DNA of 64,000 bases from Yponomeuta sedellus (GCA_934045075.1 OW203748.1:10060794-10124793), one strand, 5' to 3'. Positions 48,791 to 60,744 are shown, counted from the first letter of the stretch. Numbers and translations are program-made. The notes: generated by a model from the sequence alone, not told the origin.

Positions 48791-51700
48791 CTGGAAATGA
48801 CGTCAGTAAATAATTTGGGTTCTTCCACGTAGTCAAACTATTTTGTCTCTATTTTGTTCTAAATGCCAAAAAGTACAGTCAAACCATAGTCAAACTATTT
48901 ACGTTAAAAAAACTCGCCTGCGGCTCGTTTTATTAAAACACACTCGTTTTATAAGAACCCTTAGCGAAAGTGTCATAAACTACTATAAAAAACGAAATCA
49001 ATTGGCGAACAAAAGACGTCGACATAGCCCAGCGGATTAGTAAGTTTAAGTGGCAGTGGGCGGGGCACACAGAATACGCAGAACTGACGGCCGATGGGGC
49101 GGAAAACTTCTCGAAAGGAGACTATATTACCACAGGATGGACAGATCCTTTATATCAACCAACCTAGAACCTTCTAAACATTGAATTTCACTAAGTAAAT
49201 ACTTAAGTAGCGTTCTGTCACGCACTTTGCTGAGAAATTCGAAGAGATAGCAATACAGTTAAGTATTTACTTAGAGAAATTCTCGATTTAGACACTGGCA
49301 ATGAGCTGTGCAATAGTTAATGGGTGCAAAACGCCACCAAAAGAATCATTATAAATGTTAGAATGTGCGAGAGGATGGTATCGCCGGTACCAATGCTAGT
49401 ACCAAAACAATTAATAAAAAATTTCGAATGTGCGAGGGGCTGGCATCACCGCTACCAATGCTGGTACCAGAACTATTAATAAAAATCTTCGAATGTGCGA
49501 GGGGCTGGAATCGCCGGTACCAATGGTGGTACCAGAAGAATCATTAAAAATTTTAGAATGTGCGAGAGGCTGGTATCGCCGGTACCAATGCTGGCACCAG
49601 AGAGTCCTACTAACATAGTTTTTACCTTTAGTTTAGATTTAGTTTTTAAGTTACAAACATTACTATGGAACACTGTTTTGTTTTTCTTCCGAAATAAATG
49701 TCTACTATTATTATTATTAAAAATGTTAGAATGTGCGAGGGGCTGGTATCGCCAATACCAATGCTAGTACCAAAACAATAAATAAAAATGTTAGAAATTG
49801 CGAGGGGCTGGAATCGCCGGTACCAATGCAGGTACCAAAACAATCATTAAAAATTTTAGAATGTGCGAGGGTTTGGAATCGCCGGTACCAATGCTGGTAC
49901 CAAAAGAATCATTAAAAATATTAGAATGTGCGAGTAGCTGCAATCGCCGGTACCAATTCTGGTACCAAAACAATTAATAAAAATGTTAGAATGTGCGAGA
50001 GGCTGGTATCGCCGGTACCAATGCTGGTACCAAAACAATAATTAAAAATGTTAGAAATTGCGAGGGGCTGGAATCGCCGGTACCAATGCTGGTACCAAAA
50101 CAATAATTAAAAATGTTAGAATGTGCGAGTGGCTGTTATCGTCGGTACCAAAAGAATAATTAAACATGTTAGAATGTGCCAGGGGCTGGTATCGCCGGTA
50201 CCAAAAGAATAATTAAACATGTTAGAATGTTTAAAAACCTATTTAGAGGCTAAAAATTTCCCCCATGCCGGGATTCGAGCCCGCAACCTCTGGCTATCCG
50301 TACCTCTAAATAGGTTTTTAAATTTGTTCCTTAGCACGGGTTAGTGCATTAAAAATAAAAAATAGTGTAATGTTAGAATGTGTGAGGGGCTGGGATCGCC
50401 GGTACCAAAGTAATTATTAAAATGTTAGAATGTGCGAGAGGCTGGTATCGCTAAAGAAAAAGAAGCCTTAAGGAGTAATAATAACAAGGACTTACTTGTA
50501 CACGATTTGTCTCGTGGAGTCTTCGAGGCTATGGCAGTTCAGAACGGTGTGACTGAAGTAAGCGGTCTCGTCCGCCACTGGAAACGATGTTAAAATAATC
50601 AATTAATAGGTGAAATCAAATCAAATTAATTTCAATATCAATAATCATCATCATCAACTCATTATGTCCCCACCGACGGGCACGGGTCTCTTCCCTGAGG
50701 AAGGTATAGTAGGCGTTACCCTACGGGGACCAAGTCCGGATTAGTGGAGGCTTGCAAGACTAGTGGCTGGTCCTACTGTCAGAAGTTTTCAAGCCACCCT
50801 AAGGCCTCTGACTCGGCTAAGGGACGGCCGTCTATCGACGGCAGCCGGCACCAACTGCTTGACGTGCCTTGCGAAGCACGGAACCGCTCGGAAAAAATGC
50901 CACGTTTTAAAAAAAATGCCACTAGGCGTTAGTCGTAGACGGTCACCCAACCATGCGCCTATGTTGCTTAACTTTCGTGATAGTTTAAGATCACTCAGGC
51001 AGCCGGGGCTGCGAGCGTCAATGTCAATGTACGTCTAATGTCAAATGCAAGCCGCTGCCTTCGGGCCGTAGTGTAGTGGAGAAAAAGGCAGCGGGAAAAG
51101 ACACTCTGATCATTTATTCTCAAGTCATCTTCATAAAAAGGTTGTCTAGCAGAGATCGCTCTAAGCCATGAGACCGCCAATCTGTACCGTTACTTAGATT
51201 TAAGAAATCAAGATTGTATTTGGTTTCTGGTTGTGCAATAAAGTGTCCTTTATCTATCTAAACCTAATACATCAGTTGCCATCTATAGAAGAGCTGTAAA
51301 ACGATGCTAATGCTCAGACTCTAAAGAAGTGGTCCTTGGAAGTCGGACGACGATATTGGTGACGGAATGTTGCGGCTGAGATGGCAATGGGACACCTGAC
51401 AGGGAAGATGGCAGGTGGTCGTCATCAACCGTTATATGTCCCCACTGCTGGGGCACGAGTCTCTTCCTGCATCGCGGGGAGAGACTCCACCACGGGGGCC
51501 AAGTCCGGGTTGGTGGAGGATTGTAAGGCAGTGGCGAGCCTTACTGTCAGAAGTTATCAAGCCGCCCATAAGGCCTCAGGCATGGCTTAACGACTGCCAT
51601 TATATGACAGCCGGCACCAACGGCTTAACGTGCCACTAGCGGTAGTTACGGGATGGTCACCCATCCTGTACCTGACCGCGCATGTTGTTGGTTAACTCAA

Positions 51701-54700
51701 GTGATTGATTCCAATCACTCGGTTCGCCTAGGCCATGAGCGCTTGACGAGCCAAATGGCAGGTGGACCATCATAGTACGTGACGTCGGTGGTCTTCAAAC
51801 GATGGTGGGTGGGGCCTAATAGTTCAATGGTCGGACAGTATGGTCAAGTCGACTGAAGACCCTTAGATGTGTATGGCTAGAGTAGAGACTGCGAGAGATG
51901 GTGTGATGTTCCTATAAGGTCTATAATAAGTAGATAGATAGAGAACACTTTATCTTCTCTATCTTGTATCTTCTATCTATACTATAAAATAAAAAATAAT
52001 CGCTGAATGTGTTGGTAAGCGCTAATCTCGAGAGCAGCAGAACCGATTTTGGTGATTCTTTTTTTAGAATATTCCTTGAAGTACGAGGATGGTTCTTACG
52101 GAGAGAAAAATAAAAAAAAAAGAATCGACTGTTAGGCGGTACGAAGTTCGCTGGGTCAGCCAGTCTATAATATAAAAATGAATCGCTGAATGTGTTGGTA
52201 AGCGCAAAACTCGAGATTAGCTGAAGCGATTTCGCTAATTCTTTTTTCAGAATATTCCTTGAAGTACGAGGATGGTTCTTACGGAGAAAATAAAAAAAAG
52301 AAATAAAGAATCGACGGCGGTACAAAGTTCGCTGGGTCAGTTGTTCTAAGTTCTAAGTTGTTTTTTTAAGTACAACACTAGTTGTACATAAAAAAGGAAA
52401 TTACACAGATATTTCTTAACCTAAGAGTACAAACGGCGGCCTTATCACTAAAAGTGATCTTTTCCAGACAACCTTTGAATGGACTGGAGCGATATATTGG
52501 AGAAGGAAGTAGATGTACAAATAAATCGAATTATTTCACATACATAATGACTACGGTTTGGGATTGATTATTGATTGTAGAGAAAACCGATATAATGCGT
52601 GTTAACTAATAAAAAGAATCATTTGCGCAAAATAATCAGGCTTAAACTTGATAATTTTGCATCTGTACCAATTTTATCGAAAAAGGAGAGGATTAGTCGA
52701 ATCTATAATGACGTCACAGGTCAGTGAATATAGCGATTCGAGGACCCGAGAGGTGACATCAAGTAGGCACTTGACGTTTGTTTGTTTACTGACCAGTGAC
52801 GTCACTAATTTCTGTGCGACGCCACATGGCGCAAGATAGCGTTGGGTGGCTAATTTTGATAAAGGATTTATTTACGCTTTATTTAGAAACAATACACGAA
52901 TGATTAAAAAATTATCACTTTATGAGCACTTATTAGGCACCAACGAAAAATCTGAGTTGGTTTTCAGAAACCAGTAATGCCAATACCGTCCAGAAATGCA
53001 AGAAACCGGAAGTAAAACCATATTATACTTAGATTTCTAATTCCGTAGAATTCTGGCAGCTATCATTTCTCTATTTTTGTACGTAGATAATAATAATAAT
53101 ATTGGCCTTTTTGCATCAACTTAATGAGATGATTTATACAGCGTCCAGTGGTATCTTCACTCACACTAGATGGGTAAAGGGACCATTCCGGCGCTATAGC
53201 ACCTGGGACATGGTTTAATAGATGGTGTAGGCTTACGTTTTGTACGTAAAACATAAAATAATATCTAGCCTTTTATTTCTTATTGCCCTCAAACGGGTCA
53301 GATATTTCCCTTTTTCGGTGGAGAGCTTTTTTAATAATAATAATAATAATAATCACTTCTACACAAGATCACACAACATAAAATAAAAAATAAAATAAAA
53401 TAAACACAATCACTCGGTAGCAACACTTATGAAATTTCAGAATTCTACAGAAGCAGAGGAAACCGTATAATTTACAATGTACATATGAAAACTAAATGTA
53501 GGTAATGAAGGACTCGAATCGGAAAGACTATTCTCATAATGAGTGGCTAAGGGAATTTGGGGCTTTACCGGCGGCAGACTTCTGGTCCTCCTCAGGCTTC
53601 TCCACCGGTTCCTCCTCGGCCTCGTCTCCAGATCCCTCCTCCGTCCACTCAACGCTGTCGTCTCCGGAGCCCTCGTTCGCTTCGGGATCATCCCTGAGGA
53701 TGCACTTCGCATCCCACTTCCAGTTGCATCCCTGGAGGTGAGAATTGTAGCCAAATATTAGAACATAACATAGAACTCAGAGTCTCAAGGCCGTTGGTGC
53801 CGGCTGTCATGTAATGGCAGTCGTTAAGCCATGCCAAGGCCGTATGGGCGACTTGATAGCTTCTGCAGTGATGTCCGCCTCTGTCTTACAATCCTCCACC
53901 AATCCGGACTTGGCTCTCGTGGTGGAGTATGGCCTAACCTTCCTGCGATGCAGGAAGACGAGCGGAAGGACGTGCCCCAGCAGTGGGGACATACAAGGGT
54001 TGATATCGTCAACTAGGCAGTCAAAAAAATACAAATATTCATCATCATTGTAGTCCACTGACAGACATAGACCTCATGGTTTTCCAATCTTCGCGGTCTT
54101 TTTGCCGTCTGCATCAAGCCGCTCCCGTAAAAACATTAACGAAACCACAGAAGAAAAAAGACAACCCCGGTTTCTGGTACAAACAGGGCATTAATCTATT
54201 GTTAACAGCTGTCAGTTGGCGAAAGTGCATACATTAAAAAAACATTTGACAGCTGTCAACAGTAGATTAAGAGATTGTTAGTGTTCGAGAAACTGGGGGT
54301 GAAACTTATACACCGAACTTGGTTGAGATGGATCTCTCTCTTCGTAGGTAGCCGATAAACGTCCCACCGCAGGGCACAGGTCTTCTCTCAGAGAGAGAGA
54401 GAGAGAGAGTGAGTATGGGCTCAATAAGAGAAGAAGCCAGCGCCAGCGTAAGGTAAAAAAATCCATAACAGTTCTACCTAATCTAAACGTAACGACGACC
54501 ACCGAGTTCAGCGTGAACTCTACAACCGATCCATATACAGTCTATTTATTCTTACTTGTCCAATTTAGTAAACAAGATTCTACCCTTAAACTGTGACTTT
54601 TTAGTGCAAAACTGCGATATTTCCATAAATGAAGTAACTTGGAACACTCTTTTAGATAACACGCTGCCAATTTTATAAACATTGTTCATAATTAAAATTA

Positions 54701-55617
54701 TAATTGTAATTGTAATAATAGTTCATGAATTTGCGAGAAAATGTCTAGTTTAGGCATCTAATCTCAATTTTAAGGTTAGAATCTTGTTTACTAAATTGGT
54801 CAAGTAAGAATAAATAGACTGCACCTAATACTACAAATTTTAATACTAGTTTATATACCTACTACCTAACTACTACATCATCTACCGACTACTGCTTTGA
54901 CCCTCCTACTTGTCTTGCTATTAAAGCTAGTTGTTATTATTTAATTATTATTGTCCACCTGTATTCCATTTGATGTACTCGTACTTACATGCACAATTGA
55001 CACCCTTGTCACCTAGTTACTCTACGAGTACATCATAGCTATTTAGTGAAAAATATTTATGGGTGCAGGTTTATTATTGTCCTGTAGTATTTTTTTGTAT
55101 AATGTAAACTTTAGCCGGTTTCCTGTTTTTTTTTTTCCAAATAAACAAAATAAAATAAATAAAAGTTGTTTCCGCGCGTGCCCACCGCGGATTGGCAATT
55201 TCCAGCGCTGAGGGATTTGAATAGCTTAGACGTATTCATTTGCAGTTAGCGAGTGGTATTGCTATTATAACAAATGTACGTAAGTTAGAAAACAAAGCCA
55301 TTGGTACATGCCCGCGCTGAGAATCGAACCTGGGGCTCTCGCTTCCGAGTCCATCGCTCCACCCACTAGGCCACCGCCGCTCTTTTCACAGCTTGAACAA
55401 ACCTGCAGTTCGAAGTCGAAGATCAACTCTGCGCTGCAGGTGAAGAGCACTTCTTCGCCGTTGGCGCACATGAAGAATTTTCTGCAATCGCTGAAGTGCG
55501 GCAGCAGGAGGTACTCCTGGCCTGTGGGGTCGCAGGCCAGCGAGTTGGGGTCCACCCCCTCTAAGGGCTTCCCGGCCAGGGCGATCCCGATGGCCGCGAG
55601 AAGAGTAAAAGTCTTAG
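48619..55617 (-). CDS. Secreted protein with two CBM14 chitin-binding domains
   Basis: Peritrophin-like protein predicted to bind chitin outside the cell (peritrophic matrix or cuticle). Exons in transcription order: 55617-55403, 53731-53569, 50577-50496 and 48790-48619. Phases chain correctly (0, 1, 2). The first exon found opens in phase 1, two bases into a codon, so a separate exon supplying the Met is missing; with it the protein would be about 211 residues. A hydrophobic signal (KTFTLLAAIGIALAG) is followed by domain 1 with six Cys (30, 46, 52, 62, 75, 83), an acidic Glu/Ser/Gly linker of about 45 residues, and domain 2 with six Cys (142, 158, 164, 174, 187, 195) and the aromatic YWRC. 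Both domains are complete. Introns carry a 65-bp minisatellite, SINE copies and CR1 pieces. Confidence 0.88.
49010..49135 (+). mobile_element. RTE-type fragment
   Basis: Resembles DIAQRISKFKWQWAGH and the following GRW region of the 20499-20816 frame, with a frame break. Confidence 0.6.
49160..49305. mobile_element. MITE N copy, worn ends
   Basis: Shares TTTCACTAAGTAAATACTTA and the inverted CTCGATTTAGACACTGG end. Confidence 0.68.
49362..50460 (+). repeat. About 65-bp minisatellite in CBM14 intron
   Basis: About 15 units of GAATGTGCGAGGGGCTGG, ATCGCCGGTACCAATGCTGG and AAAACAATTAATAAAAATG; each has the inverted pair GGTACC. Broken by unique sequence (49605-49720) and by a SINE piece (50229-50370). 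Confidence 0.9.
50229..50370. mobile_element. SINE A piece with local inversion, inside the 65-bp minisatellite
   Basis: Reversed AACCTATTTAGAGGC to the anticodon arm, then forward CCTCTAAATAGGTTTTTAAA to the tail. Confidence 0.78.
50496..50577 (-). CDS. CBM14 gene exon: start of domain 2
   Basis: Acceptor TTTCCAG, donor CAA|GTAAGT, 82 nt, enters with two bases and leaves with two. Encodes ADETAYFSHTVLNCHSLED and the first Cys of domain 2. Confidence 0.85.
50660..50965 (-). mobile_element. Repeat B variant copy
   Basis: CTCTTCCCTGAGGAAGGTAT subtype, with ACGGACGGTCACCC-like head; close to the CBM14 exon acceptor. Confidence 0.78.
51045..51290 (+). repeat. Dispersed repeat P
   Basis: Shares GCCGTAGTGTAGTGGAGAAA and AACCTAATACATCAGTTGCC; interrupted near 51130-51260 by CR1-like sequence. 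Confidence 0.6.
51424..51747 (-). mobile_element. Repeat B, near full length
   Basis: ATCAACCGTTATATGTCCCC to CCTAGGCCATGAGCGCTT. Confidence 0.85.
51926..52520 (-). mobile_element. CR1-like 3' end split by two dispersed repeats
   Basis: The 18025-18200 sequence is present as 51926-51955 and 52382-52520; between them lie two copies of the CTAGCTGACC repeat. Confidence 0.65.
51970..52350 (-). repeat. Dispersed repeat F, two tandem copies
   Basis: Copies 51970-52165 and 52166-52350 head to tail, inserted into a CR1-like tail. Confidence 0.78.
52521..53568. other. CBM14 intron, unassigned part
   Basis: No gene; an (AAT)n run at 53330-53355 and AAATA-rich run at 53380-53402. Confidence 0.45.
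53569..53731 (-). CDS. CBM14 gene exon: end of domain 1 and acidic linker
   Basis: Acceptor CTCCAG, donor GCCG|GTAAAG. Encodes GCNWKWDAKC, supplying the last two Cys of domain 1, then a run rich in Glu, Asp, Ser and Gly. Ends phase 1. Reading through the donor would give a stop after 11 more residues. Confidence 0.87.
53788..54010 (+). mobile_element. Repeat B 3' two thirds
   Basis: AGGCCGTTGGTGCCGGCTGT to CATACAAGGGTTGATATCG; starts about 55 bp upstream of a CBM14 exon. Confidence 0.82.
54538..54821. mobile_element. MITE J, near-complete copy
   Basis: 284 bp, inverted ends CAGTCTATTTATTCTTACTT and complement, TA at left. Inside CBM14 intron. Confidence 0.8.
55403..55617 (-). CDS. CBM14 gene exon: signal peptide and most of domain 1
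   Basis: Acceptor CCACAG, donor CTGCAG|GTTTGT. 71 full codons after two bases of a split codon: leader, then CDPTGQEYLLLPHFSDCRKF, with four of the six domain-1 Cys. Ends phase 0. Confidence 0.88.
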
Positions 55618-55647
55618 CTGTGGACGAAAGAGAAAAATCATCATTAT

Positions 55648-55853
55648 CAACCCATTATGTCCCCAGGGCACGGGCCTCTTCCTTAAGGAAGGTATAGGCC
55701 ATACTCCAACGCGGGGGCCAAGTCCGAATTGGTGGAGGCTTGCAAGACTAGTGGCTGGTCTGGCTTTCAGATGTTTTCAGGCCGCCCTAAGGCCTCTGAC
55801 TTGGCTTAACGACTGCCATCGGTAGTGCCGTCGATAACGGCAGCCGGCACCAA
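55648..55853 (-). mobile_element. Repeat B variant copy
   Basis: TTCCTTAAGGAAGGTATAGG subtype with an added ATCGGTAGTGCCGTCGATAA segment. Confidence 0.75.
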
Positions 55854-55984
55854 GAGAAAAATACGTGGATAAAATACAATAGTGTGTAGTAGGTACTTAA
55901 GATAGGTTTAGTTTAAAACCGCTGATAAAATTTTACATTTCTTGGTAGGTTTTCCCCATTTTTTTTTTCACGCCTAATGTTAAG

Positions 55985-56990
55985 AAGATAAGATAAGAAT
56001 ATTCTTTATTGTACACCAGAGCACATATTATAAAACATGTAAAGATACAAAATATAATTGGCGGCCTTATTGCTAAAAGCAATTTCTTCCAGACAACCTT
56101 ACGCCGGAAAGTTGCTGAAGGAAATTAGAGACGGGTAGTCGGTGCAAATATGAATATATTAATACACTACTTATATAAATAACAATGTACCTACATAAAC
56201 AGTTACACACAAAGTTATGATAAACTTACATAAATACGTTATAAATCTACGCGATGAGGAAATAAATACAATATTGTGTACCTAGACATACGGAAAAGAC
56301 AAAATGAAAAGGACAACGCACGAATACTAAACTTGCAGGGACAGATAAAACTCCTTAACCTTGCTTTTAAAGACAGCTGAGGAAGGGGAGCGCCTTATTG
56401 ATACCGGAAGATCATTCCACAGCCGAGTGGCCGTTACGGTAAACGAGTCGCTGAAGGACCTCGTCGAGTAAGTTGGAGTCTTCAGCGACATATTCAGGTC
56501 ACATGAAAGCCCGGCTGTGGGAATCACCGAGGTAGGTATAGCGCTCTTTAAGATATGAAGGAGTAGCTGGATTGAACAGTATTGAGTAGAGAAGAGAGAG
56601 AATGTGAGCATTCCTACGAAAAGGATGGGAAGCCACTTGAGCTTAGCGCGGAATTCGGAGACGTAGTCATATTTGCGTAAGCCAAATATGAATCATATCG
56701 CAAAGTTTTGGAAGCGCTCAAGTTTATTAAGTTGCTCTTCGGTGACATCAAGATAGCTGGCATCAGCGTAGTCGAGGATAGGTAGCAACAGACATTGCAC
56801 AAATGCAATTTTGGTCGCAGTCGGCAGAAAATTCCGTAACCTCCTCAGAGAGGCCGCTGAAGCAAATATTTTCCGACTCACCTCCGCTAGCTGAGGCGAC
56901 CAAGTCAGACACCTATAGCTAATGACCCCCAAGTTCTTGACCTTCTCCCTGAAGGGAATTATGATTAATCTATTATTATGACACCGTCAA
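55985..56990 (-). mobile_element. CR1-like retrotransposon 3' third
   Basis: Decayed frames encode LTWSPQLAEVSRKIFASAAS, LLLPILDYADASYLD, TEEQLNKLERFQNFAI and TATRLWNDLPVSIRRSPSS, the thumb and C-terminus of CR1/Jockey-type RT, with frame breaks near 56690 and 56612. The 3' end is GTACAATAAAGAATATTC plus TATCT repeats at 55985-56020. Confidence 0.78.
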
Positions 56991-56999
56991 ACTGAACTC

Positions 57000-57390
57000 A
57001 TGGAAGCTGGTCCTACTTGATCTGCGGCAATTGTTACTGCGGTTGAATGGCAGAAAATGGTTATGGCATTAAGTAAGTAATTTATTGACAAAACATGCAA
57101 GGTAACTTTCAATATGTATATCACAGCCAACTGGTAAAATTAGTCGTCTAATTTACTGCCTGTGGAAAACTGTGTTAAAGGATCAATAAATGTGGGTTTT
57201 TTCTTTACAATGTCACGTGGTGCAAAAAGGCGCCATACAAATCAGACTGAAACATCACAACTGGAATGTTATGCTTTATCAATAATCGAGTTATCTCGTA
57301 TAATAATGTTTTCATGCATCTACAACCGTTTTAGATAACAACCAATGAAAAATACCAATGCTTTTTTGATTTTCCTTGATTTTGATTTCA
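57000..57390. other. Non-coding, no gene seen
   Basis: Nothing recognised between the CR1-like and RTE-like pieces. Confidence 0.4.
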
Positions 57391-57399
57391 TGATTCTCC

Positions 57400-57680
57400 T
57401 TGGATCGGATACCTGTCCATCTAGATATCCTGGATATAAAATGGCGCTGGATAGGCCACACACTACCCCGGGAAAAAGAATGCCTGACCAGGCAAGCGTT
57501 TACGTACACTTGGACACCCGAAAGAGGGAGGGAGGGAAATCTTGAGTTTTTCTATGCCTTTGAACCTATAAAAGCGACTGCCTCGAACCACCGCCAGAAG
57601 TGGAAATCTGTGGTTGAGACCCTTGCTCCCCTAGAATTTAAAGGATCGGAGAAGAATTTGATTTACCGCATTTTTTGAGA
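57400..57680 (+). mobile_element. RTE-like reverse transcriptase tail fragment
   Basis: Encodes [35 protein letters not shown], the counterpart of RKWNWIGHTLRRDPDHI in the 58563-59506 element, on the other strand. Confidence 0.65.
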
Positions 57681-58317
57681 CTCCGATATCCACAAAAAAA
57701 ATCTCTTAAATGGGTTTATATAGTATATAGTTCGCTCGGTCAGCTAGTTTAGCTGACCCAGCGAACTACGTACGAACTTTTCTACGACGTTTTAAAGATA
57801 CTCTAACACCCTCCCACCAAGGGAGGCGGGGATTTTTAGTGTGTTTACCCTCTGGGCATCCTGAAAAAACTCCTGAAGAAACTGCTTAGGTTCCAGCTCG
57901 CGCACTCTACACCTGCATTATTCAGTGGACTAAACGTATTTCCAATAATTGTAATACTGAACCATGAATTGTAGTTGGCCTCAGCTCTACTCTTTGGGAC
58001 CACACGTGAGTAGCGCGACTAGATAGCTACGTCGCCGCCAACTGGTAAAATTAGCCGTCGAATCAACAGCCTAGGATGTTCATTAGACGGCGGCGTCCAA
58101 TTAAATGGCTGAAGGTCATTCAGCCGTGTGATTGAACGCCATTATCAATATAATGAGCGCAAGATGTACTGCAGATTAAGCCACTCTGTGATTGGCAGAA
58201 TTTTCGCGCCATGCGTAATGGGAACGTCGATTAGGCGAAAGTAATTGATAGTGTAATAGATGGTTGGTTTCATACAAAACGTCACGCCAAGGAATTCGTG
58301 ATGTATTGTATAACTTG

Positions 58318-58396
58318 GCTCACGTGGTGGAGAATGGCCTAACCTTGCTACGATGCAGGAAGAGACCCGTGTCCCAGCAGTGGAGACATACCCCGT
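58318..58396 (+). mobile_element. Repeat B tail fragment
   Basis: GCTCACGTGGTGGAGAATGG to GTCCCAGCAGTGGAGACATAC. Confidence 0.65.
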
Positions 58397-58562
58397 CAAA
58401 ATATTTAGGTATCTCGCTGGACTGCGGTCTGACGGCGGTAAAATTAACTCTTTTTTTTTCATTACGTTTTCTTTTCGAATTTATCACATTTGCCTGGTAA
58501 TACTGAACTCTTACCGATTGATAGCGTAATTGACAAGCCCCAATATTTAGGCTTTGGCGATT

Positions 58563-59506
58563 GACTTACTTTTTGACTTAAGTTCCTATGTCCCCTGGAT
58601 GGGGCAAAGGGCATCCACAATGATTCGCCATCCCTCACGGTCTTGAGCTTCGCGTTTCGTTTCGCTCCACGTCTTGCCGATAGTCGCCGCCTCTGCGATG
58701 ATCGTCCGTCGCCAGGATTGCTTAGGGCGGCCACGTTTACGTTTTCCTTGGGGATTCCAGTCGAAGGCTTGCCTCAGGATGTGGTCGGGGTCCCTTCGGA
58801 GTGTGTGGCCGATCCAATTCCACTTGCGACGTTTGATCTGCTGGTCGATTGGGGTCTCACCGCAGCGATCCCATAGGTCCACGTTGGTGATTTTCTCGGG
58901 CCAGTATATACCCAGAATACGGCGAAGACAGCGGTTGATGAAGACTTGAAGCCGACGCGAGATGTCTTTGGTGACTTTCCACGTCTCACATCCGTATAGC
59001 AACACGGTTTTGACATTGGACCGGAATATTTTGAGTTTGATTCTCCTGGTCAGTTTCCGTGATTGCCACACCGGACGAAGCCGCGCGAAAGTTGCTCTCC
59101 CCTTGGCGATTCTCGAAGCGATGTCATCTTCGGTCCCTCCTGTTTCCGATACCACGCTACCGAGGTAAGTGAATTTGTGGACCCTCTCCACCGCCTCTGT
59201 GCCGATGAGCAACGGCGATGAACTCGTCGCTCCGCATCTCATCTCCTGAGTCTTCCTGGTGTTTATTTTGAGTCCTGTCTCCAAAGCCTCTCGCCGTAGC
59301 TCATCCAGTTTGGCTTGCATGTCGGCGCGTGTGTGGCTCAATAGGCATAGGTCATCGGCATAGTCCAAGTCCTCTAGGACATTGGACAGTCCCCACTCTA
59401 TGCCGCGGCGCTTGCCGTTGATGGTCTTGATCATTATGCCATCCAGGACGATAAGGAAGAGGAGAGGTGAAAGGAGACACCCCTGGCGGACACCCGCATG
59501 TACCGG
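58563..59506 (-). mobile_element. RTE-like retrotransposon, 5' truncated, with 19-bp target-site duplication
   Basis: From 59500 down it encodes GVRQGCLLSPLLFL, LDYADDLCLLSHTRADMQ (catalytic YADD), ERVHKFTYLGSVVSE, LLYGCETWKVTKD, RKWNWIGHTLRRDPDHILRQ and GKRKRGRPKQSWRRT, open for 282 codons to a stop at 58586. TATTTAGGCTTTGGCGATT flanks it at 58544-58562 and 59507-59525 without a mismatch. Only the palm, thumb and tail remain. Confidence 0.9.
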
Positions 59507-59784
59507 TATTTAGGCTTTGGCGATTAAGAGCGATTAATATTTTCGATATTTCATTAATTGCAATGTCAAACTGGACTGAGTAGGTATTATAGCTAGAAAT
59601 ATTCGGAAGTTTAATTTAATTTGAAATTTTATAATTGGTGACAGTGGGTGTGTTTTAATTTTATTAATTACTTATGTATAATCATACTTATTAATATTAA
59701 ATACTTATTGTTAGTGTTTAAGATTTCAGACACAATGCATGTTGTTATTGAATTAATGAAATTAAATTAATTGCATACTACACG

Positions 59785-60040
59785 TATAGTCATTCATCCT
59801 TACTTATCTATTTTAAATAAGATTCTACCCGTACAGTCTACTTTTAGTAGCAAACTGTAATATTCCCATAAATGACGTACCCTCAGACACTATTTAAAAT
59901 AACACGACGCCCATTCCATAATAAAATGGTTCATGAACTTGCGAGAAAATATCTAGTTTTGACATCAAATGTCAATTTTGAGGTTAGAATCTTGTTTAGT
60001 GAATTGAACGAGTAAAGATAAATTGACTGTAGTTACAGCG
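59785..60040. mobile_element. MITE J copy
   Basis: Shares TTCATGAACTTGCGAGAAAA and GAGGTTAGAATCTTGTTTA with 54538-54821; inverted ends are weak. Confidence 0.72.
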
Positions 60041-60111
60041 TTACATACAGCCTTCGCCGATGCGACGCGCTTTCGTTGCATGCGGTTTTAGTACCTAACC
60101 ACTATCGAGCT

Positions 60112-60440
60112 CAATCAAATCAAATCAATTTATTTCAACGTAAAGAATTTACATTCTGTTTGCTGAATCTGTTTGTAAAATGTAAGCCGCTGCCTTCAGG
60201 TCGTATTGTACTCGTAGTGGAGAAAAAGGCAAAAAACTCCACACTGACCATCTTTTCTTAAGTCATCTTAAACTAAATACATCAGTTGCCACCTATACGT
60301 ATAGCTAATAAGATTTCGTGATTGCCATTAACAACCCTAAATGCCGAAACATTAGTCAAATGTCTCACAATATTTATAGGGAAAAGATAAGTGCTGCGGC
60401 CAGACACACGTACGACAGCAATCGTTCACGAGCATACCTA
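60112..60440 (+). repeat. Dispersed repeat P, longest copy
   Basis: Starts with CAAATCAAATCAATTTATTT, like a retroelement tail read backwards, and ends GTTCACGAGCATA. Confidence 0.65.
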
Positions 60441-60744
60441 CCTAACTGAAAGTCGATTCACGTTAAAAGTTTACAGAATACCCGCATTAATGCGTTAAAT
60501 ACATTAGGCAAGACAGAGAAGCGATACCGACAAATCCAATTAAGATCTTGCTTCGATAGAAAATAGATCCCAATCTTAATCGGTGTTTACGTACATGTAA
60601 TTGCAAGAAAGAATTTAGAGATTTAATCAGTCTAGGCCGAAGGAGGAGATAATACTTATGCAGTGAGTGTGATGTCGTAGATAAGAGGTGCCCTGCTAAC
60701 TTACAGCGGACATTTTGGCAACGAGGAAATAATTTGTAGTTATA

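Noticed and set aside
49362..50460. CRISPR array or coding repeat protein
   Set aside because: Contiguous degenerate units without spacers; short frames appear on both strands because of composition.
53505..53741. Ser/Pro-rich frame on the + strand
   Set aside because: It is the antisense of the CBM14 gene's acidic linker exon.
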